Assembly (NCBI GenBank): GCA_028565635.1
Contig: JAOXYB010015754.1
Location: 1 to 19,405, forward strand
Origin: Phoronis ovalis
Taxonomy: Eukaryota; Phoronida; Phoronidae
Direction: 5' to 3'
DNA: 19,405 nt
A program made the position numbers and the translations under genes. A model generated the notes under the pieces. The model made no database searches. It was given only the letters and a program-made list of their open reading frames with translations, and was not told where the DNA came from. Below, piece by piece: positions 8,796 to 19,311 of the stretch; the stretch's first letter is position 1, and each line of letters starts with the position of its first letter.

Positions 8796-11700
8796 CTGAA
8801 AAACAAATATGCATTCATGATACTATGCCTTATTTTCGAAAAATGAAAGTGTTGTAAGCTAGGTCTTCACATTTTGAGAAAGTGAATTCACAAGCAAATA
8901 ATTAAATTATGTTCTAAAGTCCGTTGTGTCATATTGACTATTAATAGTTATTTTTGTACCGTGAGCTTCTCAGAAAAATCTAGAATGCCAGAAGACATTT
9001 GACATACTAACACTCCTGCCTTACAAAGTCACTTAATGACAGTTGATCTCGAATTAAAACAGCCCGTAGTTACACTCGTTGTGGAACAGGGAAACCTATA
9101 TACTTTTAGGTTTGTCAAGCACTGAAGTCTGTATTCTTATACAGATATTTACAATATGCCTGTTTAGCTACAGAAGGTTATCATGAGAATGGACCTTGAA
9201 AATTATTCCCTTCTGTACTAGTTATTAATTCAAACTTTTTAAATTCTCCCTAAAAATAGCATTAACTAAACAACACCTCAAAACTCTCTTGTCACTGGAA
9301 TTAATTTTACTCCTCTTGACTGACATAGTAATAATAATAATACATTAATTCCAGATCCACTAGCAGTATTTTTATAATGAAATACCCCTTTCTAGCTCTG
9401 GTTTTATACTAACCCTCCTCCTATGGTCAATGATGTTGGAGAAGCAGCCATGAACATACTGGCTCTTACACCAACATCCTCATACTGTCCCACACCGACC
9501 CATTCATATTTATAAGCTTCGGGAGAAAGGGTAAAAACAAATGTTTCTCCAGTACCGAAGAAGGTGACATGTGCCGAACCATGCTTACGTTCTGACCAAT
9601 CAGCTGAAGCATATGCTCCTATGACCTACAAAAGAACAGCTGAACAATAAGACACTGAACAAATCATGTGATAATAGAACAAGCCAGAAAACTGCAGCTT
9701 ATATATGTACACAGTAAGGTATTGAAAACGTCGGCACTTTTTGATTTTAACTTTGAAATAAAAAAGAAACAAAATTTCTCTAGAAGTAATTATAATTTCA
9801 AGTTGGTATTCAATGACCTAGAATTTCAGAATAATTCAAATAGTTTTAAATTATATAATAGCAGAAAGTCTTGTATTGGTACAAGTCTTCTGAAGCCACT
9901 GTCAAGGTATCACAAAAGTTGGCGCTTTTTGCATTTCTTTTTACGTGTTGTAAAGGTTTACTAACACCCATGTGCTAATCAAAATATCAAATATCATGCG
10001 TTAATCAGTTTATCTTTCCCATGTTTTAGTTTTAAACTTCAGATGTCAACTCATTAAGTGCCAACTTTTTCGATAACCTACTCTACACATATATGTACAC
10101 AAAACTTTTGATTTGCTGCAATATGTAAATGTGCTTGTCACACAAAAATGTCAATTTACGATTAAGTTTCAGTTTTAAAAAGAGTACATAGTGAGAGAAA
10201 AAGGTTCTAGTAACACTTGAAGTTCCAGAAGCAAACACACAAATCTGATTCCCCACACACACAAACTTGTTTCTGTTACCATGAACAATATGTTCATTCA
10301 AGAACACACTTGTTGCTTACAAGTAAAATATCTTGGAAGCAAAAGTATCATACTATATTTTTCCAAACATTCGCCCCGAGTGGTGAATTTCTCTCTCAGC
10401 CCCTCGGTTGTGCATTAATACAGGGAGGTGTCTATTGGGGAATTGGTGTTCATTCAGTAGTATGGAAATAATTATTTAATTTTTAGGTGGACCACCGAGT
10501 AGATGGAGGCAAACAATAGAAAAATGGGGACCTATTTGGAAAAATATGGTATAGTCAATCACACTAGTCACAGATTATGTTCTACACTTATTGCCTATGG
10601 TACCAGAAGCGAACACTTCCTGATGGCTTCAAACTCCAATGAAACTTTTACATGCAAAGCAAAATATACAACATGCATGGTAAACACTATCACAACTACA
10701 AGTTTAGCTGCCACTATTTTCTAAAGTAGCATAAAAGCCAGCTGGCAGTTGTTATGTAAAATTATCAACTACCAACAGGCTTTTCCCGCAACAATTATCC
10801 TTTATGAAACAAATCTTTCAAAGCATTTCTACACTCAGTATACCTCAGTTATAAAGTATTCATAACATGTTGTTTAAACTTTCAGTAAAGTTTGGAATAT
10901 ACCGCATATGCAGATGAATTTAGAAATCTATTTTTTAAAGATGAAACTATGGCATACTAAGCATCAGTTTACCATATATTCAAGTCTTGTTGGTACTTTT
11001 TCTATTGTATTTCATGTAAAATTGTTAATGTGTTTAACTTTGTCAATTGTTTTGACTACTTTTTTAGTTTTCTTATGAGCTCTAATTACTTAAAGGTTTT
11101 GATACATGTTTAAAATCCCCGAGATGTGAAGCTTTGTTCACGAGCCTCTTAAGAGCGTGTACCAGTAATAAACATTTAAAAGACACATTAACAAAACTCC
11201 AAATGTTTAATGAGCAAGACTTGAACACCGTGGTTATAAAGAATGTCAATCATGGCTCCTGTAACACTCAATTAAGTCGTTTTCCTGGAAAGCACTAAAA
11301 CTTGAACAAACATTAGTGAGACATAACAGGGTTGGACAAGAGAGTACCTAGAGTCTCATAAACAAGCAGTCAAAATGGCAATAACCAACAGATATCAAAG
11401 TGCTTCACAGTGATTTACATAATTTCTGCTCCAATTTTTACAACACAGGTAACCCAACAAGCATATCCCAGAATTGTATCTAAGTAACACAAAATATATC
11501 CAAGCGAGACATGTATGTTCTCAGTGAAGCAGTTTGATTCTAGGTGAAGGGGATTTCATTACGAAAGACCTACTCAAATACACCATCATTGTAAATCCCA
11601 TTCACCAATAGCCTTGTCTAATCGAATAACAAGGAAATTTCTGTTTCAGAATGGCAAGACCTCAGGGAAATGTGTCGTAGTCTTTTTTACCATGCAATCG

Positions 11701-14700
11701 AGATGATAAAAAGTAGCAGACTAGAACAAAAAAAATGGAACCCAACAGACAGCATCCCTTCCAATCACCACTTTATATGGTAACTGGAAACTGTACAATC
11801 GACAGATTTGCGCTAAAACATTTTCCATAAAACTAAAACAGAAATCTCCCGAGACTAGATAAATGACAGAAGCATGCCTTATCGGGGTCCTCTTTTGATA
11901 AGTTGGTTGGGATACTGCTAAGTATAGACACTTTGCGACCCTCTCCTAAGTTGGCTGGGATACTGTTAAGTAAGGACACTTTGCGAGAGTATTTTTTTTT
12001 AATATCCTCTATCCGGGGTCTGGCACGATTTCTAGTGTCCCAATCCTCAGACAAATAGGCACCAAACATCTACAAAATATGGCTAGCTATTATATGGTTT
12101 AAATTGTTACTTGAAAATCAAAAGCTAACTATGTGTTGTTACTGGGAGGTCTGCTGAAAAAGAAAGTGTTAACAGTTATAACATGTAATAAGAATGCAGA
12201 ACAGATGGCATATATATTAACACCAAGCTAAGTAAACGCAAATGGTAAATTCTACCTACCTCTACTATTGATACTCACAGAGATAGGTAGCATTTATTTG
12301 CCACTTGGATTTATATAAGATTGGTGAACATGTGGTAAAATATAATAACAAGGTGATAAAACATGACAACATCCAAAGAAAATATATTAAAAAATAAATG
12401 TTATGTTACACTTTCAAAACCATTAGAAAACAAATGCAATCAAACTGCGCAGGTAACATAAATAAATCATATTTCTTAGTGATATGTTATATTTGATATA
12501 CTAACACTCATGTGCAGTTAAGAAACACGATTAATTCCATAAGAGATGGTATAACACAACTATCATGCCAAAACTGTCGCATTATTCCTTAACTATGTTC
12601 GCTTGACACATAAATTGCATTTTAAGCTTTTGTGCACGTTTTTTGGTAAAAAAACATAGTTCACAGATACACATCAGTTCAAATTACACAATTTTGGGAT
12701 CTTGTAACGCAATGTATCGTGACAAATAAGTAAAATTACTGATAAAATTTACTTCAAATGCCTCTATAGCTTGTTACAGGTATCTAGCACTTTTAGCTAT
12801 ATTCATACAAATTGAGAATTATAACTATATTCAAATTTTATTTACACATACCTCGTTGTTCGTTGTCTGTATGACTATGAGCGTTGGACCTTGTCCGTCT
12901 ACTTTGTTATATAGTGTTCTGATACTTGTCCCGTGCTCTTCCGTCGTGTACACTAGTTCTGGCTGGCACACAGTCATACGTAAAGGAAGCCATTTCCATA
13001 CATTCTGAATCTAAAATATTCAGAACATACATTTCTAGAAAGTTTTCCTTTTATTTATCGCAGCTGGTTTCATTGCTATCACACAGACATAACAAAAGAA
13101 AAAGCAATCACCAAAACAGTTATTCAAATCATCAATTCGATTATAGTCACATACCATCATGTTATCTATGGAATCTGCACTTGGAATAGCTAATGTTTTT
13201 ATTAAAGTAATTGGTAAAAAATAAATTACTAGAATGAAATAACATATAAAACTAGGAGGATAGTTGTCTACTTGTACCATTTACGACAAATAAACTGTAT
13301 TTGATAAGAACATTCTAAATATGTGTAATGCATCCAATTTTAAAAAGTGTTGAATTAATAGTACCTCTCCTGTTTCATTCAGTTAGACATTTAAAATGAA
13401 TTTTACATGTTTTGCACTATAAAGCAAACCATTCTCCATTTGAAGTAACTGAGACACAAGCTGACATCTTGTTTATAGTTATGAACAAGATTAAAATCCG
13501 AAAGAAAGAATTACTGGTTTAGTAAATTGAATCACACATGTTTACATTAAAAATAGAAATGATTTTTAACATGTCCTCGTTCTTCAGTATGACCTACACT
13601 CAAGCATATCACCAAACTCTGACAATATCTTGAACACGTCATAAATTTACGCTATCCATATCTACTTTGGCTTACTGATTTATACTAGTATCATGAATTT
13701 TAAGTTTGTTCACATTTTGATGAAGCATGGGTGTCTACATAATATAACAACTGACTACAATTACAGGAAGAGTAGAAATTGTATGCATACTTATGTGCAT
13801 ACATCACCCTATTAAGAGAATACAATGATACAATACCTTGGTAAAGATTTGACTAAATTTATGCTTATAACAATTTAGAAATTAAGGCATAAAATAATAT
13901 ACGATTCAGAAAAAAAAGATGGAAACTAGCTGGATTAAAGAACAACTCATGCAGGCATTAAAGGTCAAATTGATCAAGGAATCAAAGCGCTTTACTGCGT
14001 TTCACATAAAGTATGGATCAGGAATACTAAACAGAACAACAACCAAGGAACAGGTAGCACGAAGCTGAACATTACTCACTTCCACTGGACTTAGAATATT
14101 TGAACCAATGTCATTCAAGAGAGCCCAGCCTAACGAATGCGATCTTGAACGGGAGTGGGGCAAGGGTCGAGTCGGCTGGTAAGAAATATCATGACAAAAC
14201 ACTGCTGTTAGTACACAAACAGGAAAAACCACAGTTGTATTAGTTAATAAGAGCATTAAAGATTAGAGACTGCTACCACCGTGGTGTCACACACTAAAGT
14301 TATGATTATAAAGCATAGTACACAAAGGGGCACACAATTACAGTCGGATAATTCAAAGAAAAGCCCATTTCATCAGTTTAAAAAAAAATTGATATAGAAA
14401 TCAAAAAAATACTTATATAGTGAAATTTAAAAGACATGCTGCTACCGAAAAATAAAAATGTAACTTAAGGCAAATTAAGATTAATACAGAGATAATATCT
14501 GAAATAAAACAAAACATCTGGTAACAAACTTGCTATTTTCTCCCCACCCAGCATTTGGTTACAGAAGTATATAAGAAACAGTTCAACAGAAATTTGAGAT
14601 GTTGAAAATATTCTAGTAAAACGTATCAGAAATAGTTATTTTATGTTTTATTACCTTTCATCAAATTGTATGTTGTCCTTTGTCTTTGTTGTCGTATAAC

Positions 14701-17626
14701 ATTAAACGTTTAAGAGAAACATAAGCTGCTAGTGGGCAATATCATCTAAGATATGGTAGTGCTAAACTACCTACCACGGTAATTCCCACTAGCTCATTTT
14801 ATTCTCCTAATTTATATGAATGTGAAGCAACCAACCATGAGACAGGAGACAATGTACAACATGATAACGAAATCATGTAACGATAAAAATTGCAATAAAA
14901 CACACACTCCAAATGCTTTGTAAAGTAAATACTTCCATAGCCAGTGCATAAGAATCAGAAAAGTGAGTCTTACCTGGTCATAACCTAGAATTTTCGATGT
15001 CAGAAATTCATCGATTGGTACAGGATTGCTGGCAAATGATTTTGACCGTGGAAACTTAGCGAGCGCGACACTGCTCTTTTTAGTTGGGTGGTCTACAGTA
15101 GATACACGATGAGCCACGTTGGACTTGCTGCGGAGGTACATCTCATGTTGGAGTTGTAAGGCACGTATGGATTTTCTGGTCAAACCTCGTATGTTAAAAG
15201 CCATCTAAACATATATAATGAACGAAATCAACAGTGAACTTAAGCATATCCACATGTTTAAGCAATTATTAACATCAATGAATATGTTTTACGAAACCAA
15301 AGTTGATTAAATTTCACTATATTACAATATAGTTTGTTGGAAAGTTTCACATCCCCATAAATAGTGATAAGAAGTAGACAGTGTTGAGCCCAAAGCAGTT
15401 GAAAGACTGGACAAACTAACTTTAACAAAATTTTTGCCAGCTGTGTACAATAACAAACACACCACAGTAAGCTTTCAAAATTATATAAAATAGTAGCAAA
15501 CAAACCTTTAGCAATTTTTCTGGAGAAACAGGAATATTTTCACAGAACTGGCTAATGGCTGTCTGTACATTAGCTGTAAGTTCCCCAGGGTGTTTAACTG
15601 AAAAACATGTGACATGTGAATGTATTAACTGCATTAAATCTTAGCCAGAAAAACAAATCAGAACAGAATTTCTTTAGTATTTAATACTAAATTTGAATGG
15701 TCTAAAATATCAATTTTCTTTTCTTTAAACAAAGTGCTTATGAAAGAAAACTCTGATGACACCTCTGATAGCCAACTGTTGGGCATCCATTGGATGATGA
15801 CGATGACTGTTGATCATTTAAACCAGTAGATATTTAAATCATCACATGTGCTTTCATTTTCTTTTCACATTCAAACAATCTTACTAGCACTAAACATTAT
15901 GGTAAATTGACCACATATAGTAATTACGTTCGAATGTATATTCATAAATTATATAGGGATTTCTAGTCTAGTACAACATGAGACAAGTCAGTTTAAAGTA
16001 AACACCATACCACATTGCTTATGGAATAGTTGCAGTATAGCTAATGCAACACGGTAAAGCACCTTAGACCCTTCGTACAAGAGACAGTCGATCACCCGTA
16101 CCTGCAAGATAAAACAACTCTAGAATTAATGTAGCTCATATTAAACAGCAATTTCCCACTTATACTTGTTTTTTCGACTATATTGCAGAGCAGGATAACA
16201 AAGGCACTCACAATAGAAGTGAAATCAACTAACAATGAATATTTTACTGTCTTACAAGAACAGTGAAAAGTAAATGAGCATTAAACCTTGAGGTCTATTA
16301 AAAAACATGAAATTATGAAAACTATGTAGAATTGTCATTAACAATGAAAACAAGACCTCTTACAAGGTTTTAACTTTTAAGGTGAACACAGATGAATGTT
16401 TTTAGTTACTCCTTTCAGTTAAGGTCTCATGAGCTTGAATCTGGTTAACAAGTGACTATTATCTTGCCAGGTACACTTACTAAATGTAACATTGGCAAGT
16501 CTTTGAAAATCCACCAGACCCAGTTCTCCACAACTGTTTCCAAACTGAGATCTGTTTGTTTACTTATGTACAACATGGCTGTTTTCTAAAATAAGCAGAT
16601 GTTTAGTCAGTCAAAGTTTGAGATTGAAAACAAGAATGTCATGTCATCCCATAAATCCAACATGATATTAAGATATCAAAAGCGCTATAACAGCGTTATG
16701 CAATTCTTATTCATAAACAGTACATTATTCAGTGCATTTCACATAACACAAAATTACGCAGGGTTTAGCCAATGGTAGGTGAGCAGTGAGAGTTAAATAA
16801 TATTATTTGAATCCTAACAAAAATTCAAATTTAAAGAGGACGTAAAAAATGCATCCAAGTCTGTTTTTTTATAAACACCAAGTAGATACTTTACCAGAAA
16901 CACTGGTTGAGAAAATGAAATCAGCTGGCGAACAAATGAAAATGCTGAAAAATATTTTTGTTTACCAAATGTTTCTTGCCAAGTTCTTTGACTGTGTATC
17001 TGGAGGCTTCATATGATAATCTGGACTGTGTAAAGAAGCCTCCTTCTTTACTCTGTAGCAGTGCATACACTGCACCAAACCCTTCTTCAAGATTCATATA
17101 ATGTAGCACCAAACTTGACAGAGCATATAATACTGGACTGTAAGTAAAAAAATTTAAGGGTATCATGTTCCTTAAAATACTACTGATTTTTATTCCTTAT
17201 CTTCAGTCGCAGTTTGTCAATAAGAGGCTATCCTGAATGCGAACAATTTACAACAATATCTTTACTACAGCAATATTGAACAGTGAAATATGTTAAATTA
17301 AAAATTAATATCACACGGATTATTGGTTATGCATAATATATACATGCGCATAAAAAAAAAAATCTAAATATAAATAAAAAAATATAATTTCGGCTTCTAC
17401 AAAAGCATACAGGCAAGTTATAGCTGTTAGCTTGTACATATAATCTAGATAATCTAGTTTGAAACGCTACTTTTTTTTACTTACCTAAATGTTATGTGAG
17501 GATTCGAAGATGCAATTGCACATAAAAGTCTTTTCACAGCATTTTTACCTTGCGGATTTATATTGTAACTTAATGTGTGAGCTGTTTCCACAAATACCGG
17601 TAGTTCCACGCTATCATCATGATCAT
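8660..17626 (-). CDS. TBC1D24: TBC1D24/Skywalker-like protein: partial TBC domain plus complete TLDc domain (ten exons, 5' end missing)
   Basis: Exons in coding order are 17626-17485, 17137-16966, 16585-16481, 16101-16011, 15597-15506, 15204-14974, 14175-14080, 13010-12852, 9625-9414 and 8795-8660. All phases join, giving about 477 residues. The order is second part of a TBC domain (to about residue 170), helical stretch ending in EKLLK, basic Ser-rich linker (about 215-310), then TLDc to the stop. Only TBC1D24 (Drosophila Skywalker) is known to pair TBC with a C-terminal TLDc, and [15 protein letters not shown] and [10 protein letters not shown] are close to that family. Family members act on synaptic and endosomal vesicle traffic (Rab35/ARF6 links), bind phosphoinositides through the TBC domain and affect oxidative-stress resistance and V-ATPase through TLDc. 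Human TBC1D24 has about 559 residues, so roughly 80 N-terminal residues are missing here. A possible alternative TLDc exon lies at 12069-11833. Confidence 0.92.
9414..9625 (-). CDS. TBC1D24: TBC1D24-like exon 9 visible (TLDc core)
   Basis: The acceptor is CTTTTGTAG and the donor is GTTAGT; phase 0 to phase 2. It encodes [43 protein letters not shown] and [14 protein letters not shown]. GAYxSxDWSER, FFGTGExFxF and YxWV are the hallmark TLDc motifs, so this single exon holds the core of the domain. Confidence 0.96.
11206..11211 (-). promoter_or_regulatory. Weak candidate poly(A) signal after the alternative exon
   Basis: ATTAAA on the - strand (TTTAAT on +) lies about 620 bases after the stop of the possible terminal exon. 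It is the common variant hexamer. I noticed no AATAAA nearer the exon, but the site could be chance. Confidence 0.15.
11833..12069 (-). CDS. Possible alternative TLDc exon of the TBC1D24-like gene, ending in a stop
   Basis: After acceptor ATATTTTGTAG, an open frame in phase 0 begins [14 protein letters not shown], a second version of the TLDc segment [14 protein letters not shown] carried by exon 9425-9625. It would join in frame to exon 13010-12852 (...QTTNNE). The frame runs 78 codons through a 16-residue tandem repeat to TAG at 11833-11835. I see no strong donor (no GTRAGT) inside it. Weak GT sites exist, so it could be a terminal exon giving a truncated TLDc, an exon spliced by a weak donor, or a decayed duplicate. 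The match to family motifs at exactly the right splice phase makes chance unlikely. Confidence 0.55.
   Translation of the reverse strand: MFGAYLSEDWDTRNRARPRIEDIKKKYSRKVSLLNSIPANLGEGRKVSILSSIPTNLSKEDPDKACFCHLSSLGRFLF
11890..11985 (-). repeat. 48-bp in-frame tandem duplication inside the alternative TLDc exon
   Basis: Two adjacent 48-base copies (11985-11938 and 11937-11890) encode [16 protein letters not shown] and [16 protein letters not shown]. Both keep the frame. They differ at about ten bases, and several of the differences change residues. Confidence 0.85.
12238..12301. repeat. Imperfect inverted repeat (hairpin) upstream of the alternative exon
   Basis: CTACCTACCTCT (12252-12263) pairs with AGAGATAGGTAG (12279-12290) at 11 of 12 positions around a 15-base loop. 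The arms extend outward with GCAAAT near 12238-12243 matching ATTTGC at 12296-12301 after a small offset. It lies in the intron about 170 bases 5' (in gene direction) of the alternative exon. Confidence 0.6.
12852..13010 (-). CDS. TBC1D24: TBC1D24-like exon 8 visible (start of TLDc domain)
   Basis: This 53-codon exon is phase 0 at both ends, with acceptor ATATTTTAG and donor GTATGT. It encodes [20 protein letters not shown] and [20 protein letters not shown], then IVIQTTNNE. The TLDc family pattern is W.WxPER...PxLLFSSxxHGxSLxxFYxxCExxxPTLLLIKT. The next exon must supply the GAYxSxDW strand, and two exons in the window can do so. Confidence 0.94.
13011..14079 (-). other. Intron of the TBC1D24-like gene; nothing notable seen
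   Basis: AT-rich intron between exons 14175-14080 and 13010-12852. I found no further exon or clear repeat in it on either strand. Confidence 0.6.
14080..14175 (-). CDS. TBC1D24: TBC1D24-like exon 7 visible (linker to TLDc)
   Basis: This 32-codon exon is phase 0 at both ends, with acceptor TTCTTACCAG and consensus donor GTGAGT. It encodes [20 protein letters not shown] and [12 protein letters not shown]. The last residues plus the next exon (IQNVWKWLP) match the family segment SEIVSxREMRDIWSWVP, which supports inclusion. The RSRSRSH run is basic and Ser-rich. Confidence 0.85.
14176..14973 (-). other. Intron of the TBC1D24-like gene; nothing notable seen
   Basis: AT-rich intron between exons 15204-14974 and 14175-14080, without recognised coding or repeat features. 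The other introns on this strand (8796-9413, 15205-15505, 15598-16010, 16102-16480, 16586-16965, 17138-17484) likewise show only AT-rich sequence and A/T runs. Confidence 0.6.
14974..15204 (-). CDS. TBC1D24: TBC1D24-like exon 6 visible (TBC end and basic linker)
   Basis: This is a 77-codon exon, phase 0 at both ends, with acceptor ATGTTTAG and donor GTAAGA. It opens with [20 protein letters not shown], resembling the human AFxIRxFSRKEIQxLQ segment. It continues into a Ser/Lys/Arg-rich stretch (about residues 24-58 of the exon; [23 protein letters not shown]) that looks disordered and poorly conserved. Confidence 0.92.
15506..15597 (-). CDS. TBC1D24: TBC1D24-like exon 5 visible
   Basis: The acceptor is GTTTTTCAG and the donor is GTTTGT. 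It encodes [20 protein letters not shown] and [10 protein letters not shown]. Human TBC1D24 has IRTFVRDIAKTVSPEKLLE at the same place, marking the end of the TBC domain. Confidence 0.93.
16011..16101 (-). CDS. TBC1D24: TBC1D24-like exon 4 visible (TBC domain core)
   Basis: The acceptor is ATCTTGCAG and the donor is GTATGG. It encodes [20 protein letters not shown] and [10 protein letters not shown], the most recognisable TBC segment of the family (human [19 protein letters not shown]). It ends in phase 1. Confidence 0.96.
16481..16585 (-). CDS. TBC1D24: TBC1D24-like exon 3 visible (TBC domain)
   Basis: This 35-codon exon is phase 0 at both ends, with acceptor TATTTTAG and donor GTAAGT. It encodes [16 protein letters not shown], the helix and loop that precede the VRVIDC segment in TBC1D24 (human WQRWLFGELPLCYF). 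Confidence 0.93.
16966..17137 (-). CDS. TBC1D24: TBC1D24-like exon 2 visible (TBC domain)
   Basis: The acceptor is TTTACTTACAG and the donor is GTAAAC. The 57 codons include [20 protein letters not shown] (first Ser split across the junction) and [20 protein letters not shown]. The human equivalent is CPxLPxxxALLLHY...IDQSFLAFESS. It ends in phase 0. Confidence 0.92.
17485..17626 (-). CDS. TBC1D24: TBC1D24-like exon 1 visible (TBC domain)
   Basis: The acceptor is TTATTTGCAG (17636-17627) and the donor is GTAAGT. The frame reads [20 protein letters not shown] then [19 protein letters not shown], matching the human region LPEFVDNTxxPSYxLNxxGxxAVRKILLC. The frame stays open upstream to an ATG at 17709-17711, so a start there (MPSTKLNQN...) is an alternative. 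However, the TBC domain would then lack its N-terminal part, so splicing at 17626 is preferred. Confidence 0.82.
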
Positions 17627-19311
17627 CTGCAAATAATGACAAGATGTCATGAAACAATTCTGCTTGTCTGGTTAACTGAATAAGATTCTGATTCAACTTA
17701 GTAGATGGCATTTTGTTATTCTAAATTGCATTCTAACAGAATGAAAATAGCTACGAACCCAGGGGCATAATGATATCTGGTATAAACTAGTGCTCTGGCA
17801 AGGTTTGAAATGTCACCACACCATGTGTTGGTAAAAAAGCTTAAAACAGCAGAAGTATGCATATTCCAGGGGCTCTACTTCATGTACAGTGAGTTGAGTA
17901 GGGGTTTAGAAACTCACGAGCTGAACCAAGTAATATAGGTGTCGATGAGCTGAGCACTAGAGCAGAGGTTGCTTCTTGCAATTAAATTGATCAAACCAAT
18001 ATATGTCACAAAGTGGCACTATATATTTGGAACACTTATGTTTACACAAGATAAATAAAATGCAGGTACACGTAGCTAAACCTCGTCACCCTGAAATTAT
18101 TATCAAGTTAAAAACTAGATCTGACTGTATTGAAAGTACCAGCTGAAATACCTAAAAATCGAGAACTAGTAGTACTAAATCAAAAGGGTAAGATACGATT
18201 TGAGAGCATTTTATATCTGCATTTTGTACTATTCAAGTTGCTGGGTATCTTTTTTGCTATGCTGAACAAAATGAGTATGCATGAAAAATAATTAAAATTT
18301 ATGAGGATATTATGCTAGGACTGACTGGTTATCAACAAAGAAAAATATAATGTTGCAATAAATAACAGCTTTATATTTAAAACATTTGGTACAACTAGAC
18401 ACAGCCTAGCATTGTAATTGTTTATTCAGCCATGTAACCTACCAGAAAAACAATACTGTCATGCAGATGAGCAGTATGACAAATAACTGGAACATGATGT
18501 GCTCACAAATAGTATAGTAATAATAAATTATGTTTATGCATGCAGCATTAGCAGCTTAGATTCTGAATCAATTGTAAATTATTAAAATATGTTTGCTATT
18601 AGTTTACTTGGAAACCAATCATTTTCATTTTGCTGTCAATAAATTAAGTGAAACACATTCTTCAGTGTTTTCAAGTGCTGTCCCAATACATAACAATGGG
18701 CTAGATTTACATTCATCATTTCAGCAGACAGTAATTAACATCTGAACAAAGACTGAACATTCTGAATATTAGTTTAAAGAATTTTCATGCATTCACATGG
18801 CATCACTATGGAAACATAATGTTGACAATGATAACAAACCTGATAAATACTAAATCAAAGCCTGAACTCTGTTTTGTACAATTTGTATCAATTTTTCACA
18901 ATAAAATTAACTAATAAATTAATTATCAGATTAAGGATTATAATGCATCTGACCCATTTAGATTTTATCTTGAAATCAGATAATCACAGGGTGGCAAGAA
19001 AAGTGTATTATTAGTAGACAACAATAGGCAAAGTTACTTCTAAGTGACTAAATCTAGGTGACTCATCAAATATGGGAATCTGACAACCAGATTTATCTAG
19101 AAATCAGCTGATCAGCTACCCACAAATTAATGTTCCAGAACATAACAAACATATTAATAAAGATAACATTATGACAAATATTTACTGAATAAAACAAATA
19201 TTTGCTGTAAAACTAAATATAGCAAGTTATCTTTTAAACATGGGAGTCAACATTTTCAAAACAAAATACAGTTACGCAAGTAACTTAAGGCAGGTTAAAA
19301 TTTATTTCCAG
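17627..19311 (-). other. Probable intron upstream of the first visible TBC1D24-like exon
   Basis: No exon for the missing TBC N-terminus (family pattern ARxGxWxxxHxLRxxVYxxL) was recognised on the - strand here. The sequence is AT-rich, with no clear repeat unit. The gene's start, promoter and first exons are probably to the right of the window. Confidence 0.5.

Larger units (their letters stand above)
9626..12851 (-). other. Long intron between TLDc exons, containing the possible alternative exon
   Basis: This 3.2-kb intron separates exon 13010-12852 from exon 9625-9414. Apart from the candidate exon at 12069-11833, its tandem repeat and the inverted repeat at 12238-12301, I found no coding match. 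In particular I saw no second FGTGE-coding exon between 9626 and 11833. Confidence 0.6.

Noticed and set aside
9668-9964. 98-codon + strand open frame in an intron of the TBC1D24-like gene
   Set aside because: Low-complexity Asn/Lys/Phe/Ser-rich translation, with no family resemblance, conserved motif or matching splice partners.
10217-10724. Two + strand open frames in the same intron
   Set aside because: No domain, motif or in-phase splice partner recognised; the composition fits chance opening.
10370-11833. Searched for a second FGTGE-coding exon that would pair with the alternative TLDc exon
   Set aside because: No sequence on the - strand encoding FGTGE or a nearby variant was found except in exon 9625-9414.
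12926-13189. + strand open frame over the TLDc exon 13010-12852
   Set aside because: It is the antisense shadow of a well supported - strand TLDc exon.
18440-18510. Hydrophobic - strand open stretch followed by a GTAGGT donor-like site
   Set aside because: It reads into a stop near the donor, lacks a good acceptor, and does not match the expected N-terminal TBC segment.
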